Assembly: GCA_025331435.1 (NCBI GenBank)
Contig: JAIWNI010000094.1
Coordinates: 45,587-109,586 of the forward strand
Source of the DNA: Choanephora cucurbitarum
Taxonomy: Eukaryota; Mucoromycota; Mucoromycetes; Mucorales; Choanephoraceae
Reading direction: 5' to 3'
Length of the DNA stretch: 64,000 bases
Shown: positions 34,431-45,841 of the stretch, one piece after another
Position numbering within the stretch: the stretch's first letter is position 1
How the letters are laid out: every line of letters starts with the position of its first letter
Program-made: the position numbers and the translations under genes
Notes under the pieces: model-generated
The model's database searches: none
What the model was told of the DNA's origin: nothing
Seen by the model: the letters and a program-made list of their open reading frames with translations, nothing else

Positions 34431-36278
34431 GCTAGTGGCATCTATGTTACAGAAGAAAAGATCATTGACTTTTTGAAAGCAATAGTTATAAGAGAGCAAA
34501 CTGATGGGAAGCCATATCAACACATCAAATCAGCTGTCGATCTCTATGCTGTTCAACAAATCAATTTCAATAGGTCTTGTTAATCTCAAAAATCCTCATG
34601 GCTTTCTTCTCAAGACTTGCTTGCGTGTACCAAGACAACAGGAGGTAGATCGAATGAGAAGCTCATGCCAAGACTGTGAGGTTGGAAGTTTACAAGATAG
34701 ACACGATCCAGCCGAATTGATCCGCGTCTCCGTGTGTTGTTTTACCAGTGCAATTGAAAGCATGACAGGAGATTGACCAGTGTTCTTGATGCAACACATG
34801 ATGCTTTTGCGTAGACAAAGTGCCAGAGCAATGGACTAGACCAATTGCAAGCAAGTTGGTCTGAGAGACAAAGGCTGTTCTGAATGTTCAACTCTTGTTC
34901 TTCTAATGAACAAAGGAAAAGAAAAAAAAAAGAATCATACTGGTATACCAGGATATGCTGCAACTATCCATCGCACAGATGACAAGGTCTGTGCTTTCAG
35001 TGATCTTGCCTTTTGTTTCTTCTACCCATCTACAGATCATGAACAAGGGCTTTCCTGACCTGTCGAGAAACGAAATCGGGTCTGACATCACGGTACTCAA
35101 GAGAAAGAAAGGTACTACAAACGAGATTGACCATCCAACTCAGTACAAAACAATCTGCATAGCCTTCGATGTCTGTGTTGTTAACAGCCAAAAGAAGATA
35201 AGATGGAATAGCAAGAATATGAGATATGATTATTCTGACAAGCCTGCCTTGACAATTCATTGACAGTTCACTCGGGGCCATCTATGGCTTTCCCTGCAGC
35301 TGGTGAACAATTCTGGGGCTCAAGAGCATCAGCAACTCTTTCCGAAGATTCACAGGCGAGGGCCTTTCCACTGGTGGATCGAATTTTGTCAAGTTTTGGC
35401 AAGGGTTGAATCCGGGCATGCAGGAGGATCCCTAGAGATCTCTTTTTCTAGCTGTCTTGAGATCGTCTGTAGCCAAGGCTTTCTTTTGCTGTCGAGAGGA
35501 AAAAAAAAACAAGGGCAGTACTCTTGCCAGATCCAGTTATCCTAAAGATTGATTACCCAACTCATCCTCTCTCCCTAGATCTTTTGTTCAACAATCCTCT
35601 CTTTCTGCAGTTTGAGACTCTGATCCGAAGCTACTTTACTCACATAATAAGATAGGTACTGTGACAAAAGGTAAGATGCCTATGCCATAGAAATTTCTTT
35701 TCTTTTTCTTTTCTTTTTCTTTTACTGGTAAAAAAAAAAAGTCTGACAACAATAGAAACACTGTGACAAGAAATTTCGTTATGCAGTGCTAAATTTTGGT
35801 GACAAAATAATTGATTATGACCCAAGATTCTGATACACATATAAAAGTAAAAATAAAGAAACAACTCTTGCTTGCTTTTTTTCTTTTTTCTTTTTGGGAT
35901 CAGCTGCAAAGAGAGATGGAAGAAGAAAAAAAAAAGGGGGGATATAAATGGCGGTGGTAAAGAAGAAGCAAATAAATTAAGCGCATTGATGGGCAATTAT
36001 CCTATTTTCGGATTCACAGCAAGACACAAAAGGCAAGTGAAGTGATCTTCAAGCCTCAGAGACCTAAGAATAGAAAAAAAAGAAAAAAATACAAAATACA
36101 AAATAGAACTCAGATCCATTTTTTGATTTTCTAGAACTACGTAACATAAATTCCGGCCAATTACGTCGACAGGAAATTTCCACCAGCCTCAGTCACAGTT
36201 ACACCAGGGTATTCTATCCACCTTTTATTTTATTTTCTATTCTCCCTCTTATTCTCCTTTTCAGACAAAAGCTTGCGA
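34431..36278. other. Non-coding or unrecognised sequence
   Basis: Part of this stretch (34930-35520) has a slightly higher GC content and several overlapping short ORFs on both strands, none with a recognisable domain or intron pattern. It could be decayed coding DNA. The rest is AT-rich with A and T runs. Confidence 0.4.
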
Positions 36279-37246
36279 CTACTGGAAGCCTGGAAAACTT
36301 CTGGTAGATACGAAACAGATACATATATAGAAGTCTGGTCAACTTCTAAAAGAGCTTGCAACACTTGAAGCGTAGCGAACTTCTTGTGAAAACAGATAAT
36401 ATGATATAGAAGCCTGGCAAACTTCTAAAAAAAAAAAAAGGCTGTCCATCTAGTTCGAGAATCTCTGGGTGACGATCTGGACTCTAGTTCTATATGGCGG
36501 TCAAGATAAAGCAAGCAAGCAAGCAACTGTTGGAAGCGTGGCGAACTTCTAGCAGCAATGAAAAGAGAAAGGCTGTCCATTTAGTTTGAGAATCTCTGGA
36601 TGACGATCTGGACTCTTGTTCTATTTGGCGGTCAAAAGCAAGCAAGCAAGCAAGCAAGCAACTGTTGAAAGCGTGACGAACTTTTGACAGGTATCAACGA
36701 AATACAATAGAAGCGTGGTGCACTTCTAAAAAAAAACAAGGCTTGCGACTGTTGGAAGCGTGACGAACTTCTGGCAGATATATAGAAGCGTGGTGAACTT
36801 CTAAAAAAAAAAGGCTGTCATCTCTGGATCAGGATGATGGTCAAAAAAGCTTGCGACTGTTGGAAGCGTGGTTAACTTCTGGCAGATACATAGGAGCGTG
36901 GTTAACTTCTATGAAAAAAAAAAACAAAAGGAGTTTAGTATAGCTCTCGATCTCAAGGGACCTGAGGTCTTGAAGCTACATCATGAAAATCTTTGAAGCG
37001 TCATGAACTTCTTGGGTTGGATGATGAGGATTTTTGAAGAACTAAGGACTTCATTAATTCCAAGAGAAAAGGAGATAACCACTAAAAGCGTAGTGAACTT
37101 TTAGTCGCCACAGGGTCTTGGCCATCGGCAGGTCTTGATTCCAAGGGAACGTCTGAAAGCGTGGCAAACTTTTAGAAGCTATATGGTCTTGACTATCGGT
37201 TAGTCTTGATTCAGAGGGAACGTCTGAAAGCGTGGCGAACTTTCAG
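36279..37246. repeat. Array of about 15 short hairpins with a conserved 9-nt loop
   Basis: The core is AAG-CGTGGYGAA-CTT, found at 36279, 36328, 36362, 36407, 36527, 36662, 36708, 36749, 36783, 36857, 36889, 36994, 37081, 37153 and 37224 (stem starts). The stems differ but stay paired: CTGTTGGAAG with CTTCTGGCAG, CTACTGGAAG with CTTCTGGTAG, ACTAAAAG with CTTTTAGT, CTGAAAG with CTTTCAG, CATAGGAG with CTTCTATG. In the first 650 bp the hairpins alternate between a 10-bp stem form and a 6-bp TAGAAG/CTTCTA form, and the short form is often followed by 9-13 A residues. Spacer words (GGCTGTCC, CTGGACTCT, GGCGGTCAA) repeat twice, so units are about 75-170 bp. No protein frame accounts for it. Confidence 0.85.
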
Positions 37247-37659
37247 AAGCTACTAGCTACTATTGAAGTAAGAGAACAGGACGTGTGCTTACGTATCTCT
37301 GTATCAAGGGTATGCATGTGTGTGTGTGCGCATGTGTGCGTTTGTGTAAGGGGATTGTTTGAATATGGCCTCTATTTTTCTTTGGTAGTCTTTTTATTTA
37401 TTTTTTTTTGGTGAACTGTTTTATCCCCCCTCATCTTCGCATCACTTACTTCTGTACTTGTCTTTTGTACTTGTATGGAGCTGTTTGTGGTCGAAGGAGG
37501 GTATTTACTCTTCTATCATATCAGGTATCAGTTATAGGAGTTTTTTTGGGCTCTTTTTTTTTACCTACTCTACTCTGCTTTTGTTCTTTTAGGGCATCTG
37601 AAGAGAGAGAAGAAAAAAAAAAAGGTCAAGTCGTTGTCACTGATTAGGTCAATCTTGTC

Positions 37660-38205
37660 TTAGGATGTGTTTAATGGCGAAATAGGATTTGAATGCTTGT
37701 ATTGGCTGTGCTACTTTGCAAGTAAGAAAGGAAGGTTTTGTATATGTATGTATGTGTTTTTTTGCGCGTATGTATGTATATTATTTCTAACTGAAGATGA
37801 CAGAGTAGGTTACCGACTGCTACCATCTGTCCAGTCTAGGCACTAAACACTTTCGGTTGGGAGTTATGTCTGTCCAAGGCATCGCGAGCATTTGTATTGA
37901 CCGTGCAACTTTGCAAGTGCTTTTTTTTTCTCTGGACACCAAAAGAGATGGGGTAGAAAGCTGATCGCTACTTCCGTCTTGTCCGCGCACAACAACCCAG
38001 GATCAGAAGTTATGTCTGTCTAAGGCATCGCGAGCATTTGCATTGACCGTGCAACTTTGCAAGTGCTTTTTTTTTCTCTGGACACCAACAGGGATGGGGT
38101 AGAAAGCTGATCGCTGCTTCCGTCTTGTCCGCGCACAACAACCCAGGATCAGAAGTTATGTCTGTCCAAGGCATCGCTAGCATTCACACATGGAAATGGG
38201 TACTG
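37660..38205. repeat. 146-bp tandem repeat
   Basis: TTATGTCTGTCCAAGGCATC recurs with 146-bp spacing (TATGTC at 37865, 38011 and 38157), and each unit contains ACTTTGCAAGTGC followed by nine T, then CTCTGGACACCAA and GTCTTGTCCGCGCACAACAA. A more diverged and interrupted unit precedes at about 37675-37864. Two central units are nearly identical, indicating recent duplication. No coding frame is preserved. Confidence 0.85.
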
Positions 38206-38544
38206 CACCTTGCTTCAGTTGTTTGCGACATACAAAAAAAAAAACAAAAAGTATAGAACTGATATAGATTCAGCAATACCCTCGGCCGGTAAGTAGTCTT
38301 TTCGTAAGACGAACATCGTGAGCTGTTGTGTTGTGTACTACGCTCTCTTCATTTTCTTTTTCTCTGGATTATGTTGAAAGCGGTGTCCCGGTTCTTCCTG
38401 AAAAACTAGGCTTCGTAAGCTTTTTGAGCTTATGATGGGGGTCTCTTCTTCGGAAAGGACGCGTCCTTGATTGGGTTGTTATCTGGTTGATTCTTCCTGT
38501 GGGTAATATGCTGTTTTTTTTATTCTGTTTATTTCTCTTTTCTG

Positions 38545-38650
38545 ACACTGGACACCAAAAGAGATGGAGTGGAAAGCTGATCGCCGCTTCCGTCTTGTCC
38601 GCCAACTTTGTAGGATTAGAAGTTATGTCTGTCCAAGGCATCGCGAACAC
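38545..38650. repeat. Isolated partial copy of the 146-bp unit
   Basis: It carries GACACCAAAAGAGATGG, GCTTCCGTCTTGTCCGC and AGTTATGTCTGTCCAAGGC in the order of the tandem units and then runs into a (CA)n microsatellite at about 38649-38687. Confidence 0.75.
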
Positions 38651-38850
38651 ACACACACAACACACACACACACACACACACACACTCATATATGCGTCTA
38701 TCTATATTTGCGCTTATGTATATTCACACACCTATATATGGACCTGAATCGTGTATGACTGCCTCTCTAGCTTTTCGTGCACTTTTCTTTAGTTTTACAT
38801 ATATATGTATATATATGCGCTTATATTTATGGATGCTATATTTATAACAA

Positions 38851-38940
38851 TGAAAATGAAAATGAAAATGAAAATGAAAATGAAAATGAAAACGAAGGTG
38901 GAAATGAAGGCGGAAATGAAGGCGGAAATGAAGGTGGAAG
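38851..38940. repeat. (TGAAAA)n hexamer and 12-bp GGAAATGAAGGY minisatellite
   Basis: Tandem TGAAAA units pass directly into four GGAAATGAAGGC-like 12-bp units. Confidence 0.85.
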
Positions 38941-39026
38941 TAATAGGAGACGAGCAATGAACAATTTGCGTCAGCTTCTTTTGCTTTTACAGAATGTAGT
39001 GCAAAACATTGCTTCCTTTGTCATGG

Positions 39027-39107
39027 AGAAACGAAACGAAACGAAACGAAACGAAACGAAACGAAACGAAACGAAACGAAACGAAACGAAACGAAACGAA
39101 ACGAAAT
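39027..39107. repeat. (GAAAC)n pentamer microsatellite
   Basis: About 15 uninterrupted copies of GAAAC, which indicates recent expansion. Confidence 0.95.
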
Positions 39108-39650
39108 GACATGATGTGCTCTGAGAAGGAGATCTGCTGAACGATTGATTAGTTGGATGGTTCATGTATTCAATATCTGATATACAGAGGCAATAGCACC
39201 AGTAACAGCACCAGTAACAGCATCACGAGCAATAAACAGCTTCGTTTCGTCCAAAATCAAATTGGATCAAGTTGAAGGAAGAGAGAGAAGAAAAGATGGA
39301 AGGATTTAAAAAAAATGAGACAAAGACAAGGAGACAAAGCAAGCACATACATAGATACACAAGAAAGAAAGTTGAATGAGAAGATAGAAAAGGCCCAAAA
39401 AACGCAAAGTGAGGAACAAATGGCTTTGGTTATACTAAAAAAAAAAAAAAAAAAGACAAAGTGAAAAATAAACAGGTTGGAGATGGCTAGTTTTGCTATT
39501 TAGGTATGGACAAGTGTATGAAGTGAGGATGAAACTGGTTACTTGTGATTTGGAACAGCAGGCGAGAGTAGGTCTGCTTAGGAAAAGATCAAAGATGTCT
39601 GAGACGTCGAGTGGGATGACAGTAGTAACAGTGATCAAAGTGCTTGTGAA

Positions 39651-39760
39651 AGAAGAAAAGGAAAAGACAGATGGATCCTGTCGCCACATTCTTTGAGCAA
39701 AGAAGAAAAGGAAAAGACAGATGGATCCTGTCGCCACATTCTTTGAGCAAAGAAGAAAAG
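39651..39760. repeat. Perfect 50-bp tandem duplication
   Basis: The unit starting GAAAAGACAGATGGATCC and containing GTCGCCACATTCTTTGAGC occurs at 39661-39710 and again at 39711-39760 without a difference. The unit is not a multiple of three. Confidence 0.9.
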
Positions 39761-39855
39761 GTGGAGGTGAAGGTGGAGGTGGAGATGGAGATGGAGGTGG
39801 AGGAGATAGAGGTAGTGGAGATGGAGATGGAGGTGGAGGAGATGGAGGTGGCGAA
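39757..39855. repeat. (GGTGGA/GGAGAT)n hexamer microsatellite
   Basis: Imperfect GGTGGA and GGAGAT hexamers follow the 50-bp duplication directly. Confidence 0.85.
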
Positions 39856-40069
39856 ATTGACGTTGTTGTATGAATCTAAAATAGTGGATACTTAGGTATC
39901 CTATGCGTATACCTCTTTTCACGGATCAAAATGCGCATCATAAAGGTCTTTTGTGTTCTGGAGAGGTTATGTTTATTGATATGGATCAATCAAACAGAAA
40001 AGCACATATTCTTCATACAACTCAAGCCTTTCGTTCTTGCCGTATTCATAGAGCTAACTAACTCTTGAC

Positions 40070-40142
40070 AGCTGTCTTTTCTTTAACTTTTCTTTAACTT
40101 TTGTTTAACTTTTGTTTAACTTTTCTTTAACTTTTGTTTACA
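40070..40142. repeat. 11-bp minisatellite CTTTAACTTTT
   Basis: Six to seven copies of TTTAACTTTTS with C/G alternation at one position. Confidence 0.8.
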
Positions 40143-40679
40143 TCCATACCTCACGATCGATTTGAACTGGTCCGTGTTATCTTTATTTTTCTTCTTCTTT
40201 TTCTTTTCTTCTCTATAGAATCATGTTGAAGATACTTATAACCACGATATACAGCTGAACAAAAACAACACGAGTAGTTGCTGTTCTTGAAGCTTCACAA
40301 GTTCTCTCGATAATAGTGTGTCGTCTGTGTACTGCATCACGTTGAGGCCAGACTTTTCTGATTGTCAAGAAGAGAAGAAGAGCCTTTCGAAAATTCAAGA
40401 GGAATTTGGCTGGCGTCAAAAACCAAAGCTTTTATTTATTGTCTCCTTTTGTTCTGTTGTTCGAATCCGAATCCGAATCCGATCCGTTACTGCTCTTGCC
40501 ATCTCTGGTATGTGTCTGGGATTATCAAGCCTTCACTCAAAATCAAGTCAAAAGCCAAGCCATACCAATGCATGCTAATCCAACATACGTTGAATATTAT
40601 CGGTCGCTTTTAACAAAAGGAGGGAAAAAGATCATCTTCCATTCACTTGGTGCTCCATTGTCTCATTGTCAAGAAATGT

Positions 40680-40796
40680 CCACTCTTATATTGAGCATAC
40701 TCTTAAATCAAACACCCTTAGATCAAACACCCTTAGATCAAACACCCTTAGATCAAACACTCTTAGATCAAACACCCTCAGATCGAGCGATTACTG
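40680..40796. mobile_element. TA-flanked MITE, copy 2, truncated and internally expanded
   Basis: The right end GAGCGATTACTG is followed by TA and matches the terminal inverted repeat of copy 1. The left portion shares ACTCTTATATTGAGCATACT with the other copies, but the left terminus is missing. The interior has expanded into five 15-bp units AAACACCCTTAGATC (about 40709-40783), derived from a subterminal word of the element. Confidence 0.7.
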
Positions 40797-40798
40797 TA

Positions 40799-43144
40799 GC
40801 TGTCGGAATGATCTCTGCCAGCATAAGCTGCAGTCATCTTGACAGAAACGTAAGCATTCAGTCTTTGGCATTTCACCTGCTTATTCAACCATAGCCTCTG
40901 TTATGACCATAACTCTCTTGGGTCTCTCCTTTCTTTTTTTTTTTTTTTTTTTACCTCTACTTTTTCTCAACCATCACTGCAGATCTACTCTCTTTTAGCT
41001 GCAATCTTCATCTAGACTTCACTCTTTTTTTTTTCCTCCTTGGCTTTGTTTTGTTGCAAAAATGCATAAATTCTTTGTTTCCTTTTATTATGTCTTTTTT
41101 GGATCTATCTCTCGCATTTCTATCTCTTTCCTTGTCTTTTCTTTCTCTCTCTCGCTCTCGCTTTTGTCTTCTTGACTTACTGTGTGAGCTCCTCCTCCAA
41201 GATGATCTGATGCAAGTCCTCTTCTCCAATCATCACTAATCCATTTTGTATAGCATCTTCAGGTAAATGATATCCTCATGCCACACCTACAACTGATCCA
41301 CAATCTTTTCTTTTTCTTCTTTTTTTGAGTGCAAATACAAATACATCTTCAACAGCTGTGTTTTCTCAAGCTATCAGCATACCAGTCCAATCAAGTCTAC
41401 TTTAGTCCATTTGTTTGCAGCTCCTCTCTAGCTCCATCTCTCACTTTGCTTCTCTGTCTATCTTCTTTGTCTCTTCTCTTGTCTCTTCTCTTGTCTCTTC
41501 TCTTGTCTCATTGTCTACCCTCTGTCTGTACTTTACTGGCTTTTCTTCTACAGATAGTCAACCACCAGCCTCTATCACTGACAATCGCTAACAATCGCTA
41601 ACAATCGCTAACAATCCAAACTTCAACACTCAGCATCCAATCTGGCATTGCATCTTAACCCTCTCGTCGGATCCCTTGTATCTACAGCACTTTGAGCGTA
41701 TTCTCGTATTCAACTGTTCGCGTATATCTGTGCATCATATTCTTTCCTTCTTGTTTTCTTTTTCTCCCAACTCCAACTGGCACACAGGCTTTGTTTCTCT
41801 TCAATTCATCCATATCTTTGCCGTAAGCCATCTGACAGTGTTGAGCTGAATTGCTACCTAGTGTCTATCGTTTCCATCTTCGTCTTCTTCCTTTTCTTCG
41901 TCTTCTTCCTTTTCTTCCTTTTCTTTGGCTAGATATACACCCTGGTCCACTAAATGCAGGTTACATCGTCCAACCAACTCTGTCCACAGCCAGCTAATCT
42001 CAAAAGTACATCCACTCTACTGACACCTTGAAAGAGTCTGTCCATTTCCTTCTTCTTACCGAGAGCCTTTTACGTCTTGTCGAAAGAGAAAAAATAAGAA
42101 GAAGAGGGAGAAGGGGGGGATATAAACTGCAGGCAGACGAATCTCGGTTTGCGCTTTCGATACAAGAGCCAATATTACTTGTCGTTACTGTCACGACCCA
42201 TGCCTGTCTTTGTGCATCACCGGAAAAGGCGTCTTGTTCAGAACCAGACTCTGCTCGAAACAGAATATAACGAACTTTGTTGCTTTTGGCTCGCTGATCA
42301 AAGAAAAAGAGAAAGCCAAGTCGGAATTCTGCCTTGCGTTCACTGTTTGTTTCAGGTTAAATTGGCGTATTTTTTTTTTCATTTTTTTTTTTTTATTTTT
42401 TGCCATCCATATCATCGCTGTTGTCGCTGTTGTCGCTGTTGTCGTTGTCTTGAAAGACGGCTTTTTCATCCTTGGACTTGCATTACTGAGGGCTCCAACT
42501 CTTGTGATAACGTGAAACGAATCGGAAGGTACAGTTTGCTATAAGAAAGATAAAGAAAGAAACAAGCCTCAAAATGATCAGTCGGATCCAAGACGAAAAG
42601 AAAAAGAAATAAAATAAAAAGAAGGAGGGAGAAACTACAAAGTCAGCAGCTCAAATCTTTAGAGAATACTTGAATAACTAAAAGAAAAAGAAAAAAAAAA
42701 AAGAGGTATTATGCCTTTCGACAGAGTCTTTGGATCAGCTGCAGTCTTTGTATAGCAAGAGAAGCACAGGCCTTGCAACAAGTTTTGCATATTTATTCCA
42801 GGCTTTTCTTTTTTCTTTTCTTTTCCTTTGACAACGCTATTAGCGGATTACAACTAAAAGGAAGCGTTCCAAGGATATCTAACATCACTTGCAAAAGGAA
42901 GCATCATACCAGTGTTTTCTTTTTCTTTCTGGTTTTAGTTTTGCGTGATAATAAAGAAGTGTTTATTGCTTTTGATTACTTTGCATTCATATTGTCTTCT
43001 TTTTATTTTTTATTTTGTTTTAAGAGGAATTACCAACAATCACAAAATAATTTTGTTCAACAGATTAGATAGAATGCAATGTGAAATGACTAGAGTTTTT
43101 ATTGATGTGAAATAAGAGAGAAGAGTTGCTTGGAGTAACAAGAA

Positions 43145-43179
<35 letters not shown>

Positions 43180-45841
43180 CAGATAGACATTGATTTTTTC
43201 GTTGTTGTTTTTTGTTTTTTTTGCTTGTGACAGAGAAGGAAGAGCAGAAAGAAGCCGGAGAAAAAGACCAGAGCAAAGACTAGCACAAGAATAGGGATAA
43301 AGACCAGAGCAAAGTCCAGAACAAATCGCAAAACAAAGCCCAGAACAAAGGCATAGAGAGTCCCCCTATTGATATGATCGGCAAACTCAAAAATATTATT
43401 TCAGAAATTAAAACCCCTATTATAAAACGTAGATCCTTATATAATCCATATTTGGACACTTCTTTAGCGTACTATAGATTCCAGCCTTCGTTCTACTAAC
43501 TAGGATGATGCTTTAGGTTCTTCGGGATAGAATGGTACATTGGGGATCCAGATGCGCCTTTTGGTTGACCTTTGAGAGCAACTTCTAGATGAATGGTAGG
43601 CCTTTTCATGATGGATACAGCCTTTAGAGAGCCTTCTACCGCTTGACAGCGCTTGAATCAATTTTGCTTTGAAACCCAGCTGGAATTTTTCTTCTTTTGA
43701 TTTGCATGTTTCTTCTTCTTTTTTTTTTCTCTTGAGGCCTATAGACCAGACGATGCACATGAAGCAGTAGAACAACTCATCAGAAGAGTCGACAGCTTAA
43801 ACAACAAGTGATATCGAAGAAGAAACATTAGATAGATAGTCTATTTGAAAAAAAGAATAAAGATGAGACTTGAATCACTTTAAAAAAAAGATGGAATCGT
43901 CCTCATTGACGCGTCTTTTTGCCATTGATGAGAACATCTTATTCGGTTTTGACGAAAATCCATATCAGAGATATAAACACGCGAAATAGAGTTGAATTTG
44001 CAGCTTGAGAGTCAATTTTGTCACCTTTCTCGACGGTGCTCGGAAGACTCTTAAGCTTCGCACCAGAATGAGTCATCGCATGCGTTCATCAGTTCGGCAA
44101 TATATCGTACAGACAAGTAGTAGAGTCGAGCTGCAATACAAGTTTATTATTTTGATAAAACAAGACGATATCAGTGTTGCAAGAGTAAATAGCAAGTAAC
44201 AATGTGACATTGAAGCAGGTCATCTACTGTTGAGTACAGCAGGGTAGGCAGCAGGATTATATAGGCTGGTAGATATGAAGATATGGTCACCGTCAGAAAG
44301 GAAAAGCAATCAAGATTACCAAATACGCGAAATATTGAAGTCAACCGAGTCAGTTGGACAATATACAACTCGAATCACATGATATAAGGCAGGATGGGAT
44401 AAGAGAGACGATGTAAGTAAACAGGAGGCATAACTCAAAAAGAAGAGTGACTCAAGAATTGAATGGTCCGCAAAAGAAATTAGCCAACTCATGATAGAAT
44501 GGAATGAGAAGCCGAATATGATGAGGGTATCCAATGGGCCAGCAGAAACAAGCATCAAGAGAAGGGATCAGTTAGAATATGGCAAAGATGAGGAATATCC
44601 ACAAAGATTGTACTGCAGATAGAAAGTTGGATCATGAAAAGTCGAAAGAAGAGGATATTAAAACAACAACAGTGTATATAAAAAGAACTTGGCTTTATAT
44701 ATATCTAACATAAGCAACATCAGAGAAGAGTACCATTGAAGATCATGATTGTTGATAGAGTAAATAGTACGGTGTGAATATCGAAATGATTGCTGATAAG
44801 CTTGTCTTGATTTATGAAATGGAGGCAAGATGATGTGTACATGTTGTCAAAGGCAACAAAGTCTTCAGGATGCTACAATCTGAAAAGCAGGTTAAAAACA
44901 TGTAGAGAGATAGCTATTGCTTTAAAATAAAGCTTACCTTTACTGTGCATATAGCGATGAGAAAAGAAAAAGTAAAAAATGAAGGATTAAAAAAATGGCC
45001 AGTATTTAGTATAATCCGAGCAGTGATGGGAAGAAGAAAAGGCTATCCACCAACGAAGAGATGATGATATTTGACAGAATAGGTAAACATCTTGGATTTG
45101 CATGAATTTGCTTACAGCACTTTCAAAAAGAGGTTTGACTTAAGCGCGATGAATGAATAGAGACTTGAAATTTCAGAATTCATGGAAGTACAATGGACAA
45201 AGAAATTTCTGTTGAGAGTATCAGTTTGCAAACCTTACTTCTATTCATATTTTGGTATTTTAAACAGATATTACAAAATTTGGCTTCTTTGTTTAAAATC
45301 TCATAAATTTCTTTGTTTGACGTTCCTCTATAAAACTCTTTAGCATTCTATGACTAGGTGCCACAAATTATTTTTAAAGTTGGCTTCACCTTCCTTGATC
45401 TTGTGATTGAGTTACACTAAAGAGATTAAAAAAAATTACCTGTTTGCCTACTTTTACTCCTTAAAAATCTCTTCTTTACTATTTGCTGAAGATGATACAT
45501 GTTTCCAGACTCATTTCTTAAACATTCTCTTTTAGGAAAGGGCTGATTGTTCTGATCGTTTCAAACTGAGCTCAAATTCATTTTGTTTTTTCATCAACTT
45601 TTGTTTTCCTTTTCCCCAGCTTAAAAATAATTTATCGGCTCACCATTTTCGACTTTTTTTTGTTTGGTTTGTGTATATCTGGGTAGTTAAGAGAGTCTAC
45701 TTAAGAAGTTTGAAGTCGATCCAAGGTGATCAGCACGCCCAACTTTTTTTCGTGTCGAATTTTTGAATTGGAAAAAAATACAGTTCTACAACATTTAATC
45801 AGCAACAAACTCATTCTCTATTTTTTGGATGTGTATTAGAC
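40799..45841. other. Repeat-rich non-coding region
   Basis: Homopolymer and pyrimidine-rich DNA (for example T17 near 40933), a TGTCTCTTCTCT 12-bp repeat at about 41468-41506, an ACAATCGCTAA 11-bp repeat at about 41580-41617, a CTGTTGTCG 9-bp repeat at about 42418-42445 and a (GA)n run at about 43147-43175. I find no supported gene. A 91-codon minus-strand frame at 43500-43775 may be a decayed protein remnant but is not identifiable. Confidence 0.5.

Noticed and set aside
34094..34523. Minus-strand ORFs with repeated Met-Ser-Ile-Cys-like units
   Set aside because: They are a translation of the 8-bp TGACATAT satellite in three frames.
36279..37246. CRISPR-like array
   Set aside because: Repeats with variable spacers are present, but the repeat is a variable-stem hairpin with irregular spacing in a fungal nuclear context, and no cas gene is nearby.
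43500..43775. 91-codon minus-strand ORF as a transposase helix-turn-helix
   Set aside because: I considered a Tc1-type N-terminus, but no motif matches convincingly. The other frame is equally protein-like, so I left it unnamed.
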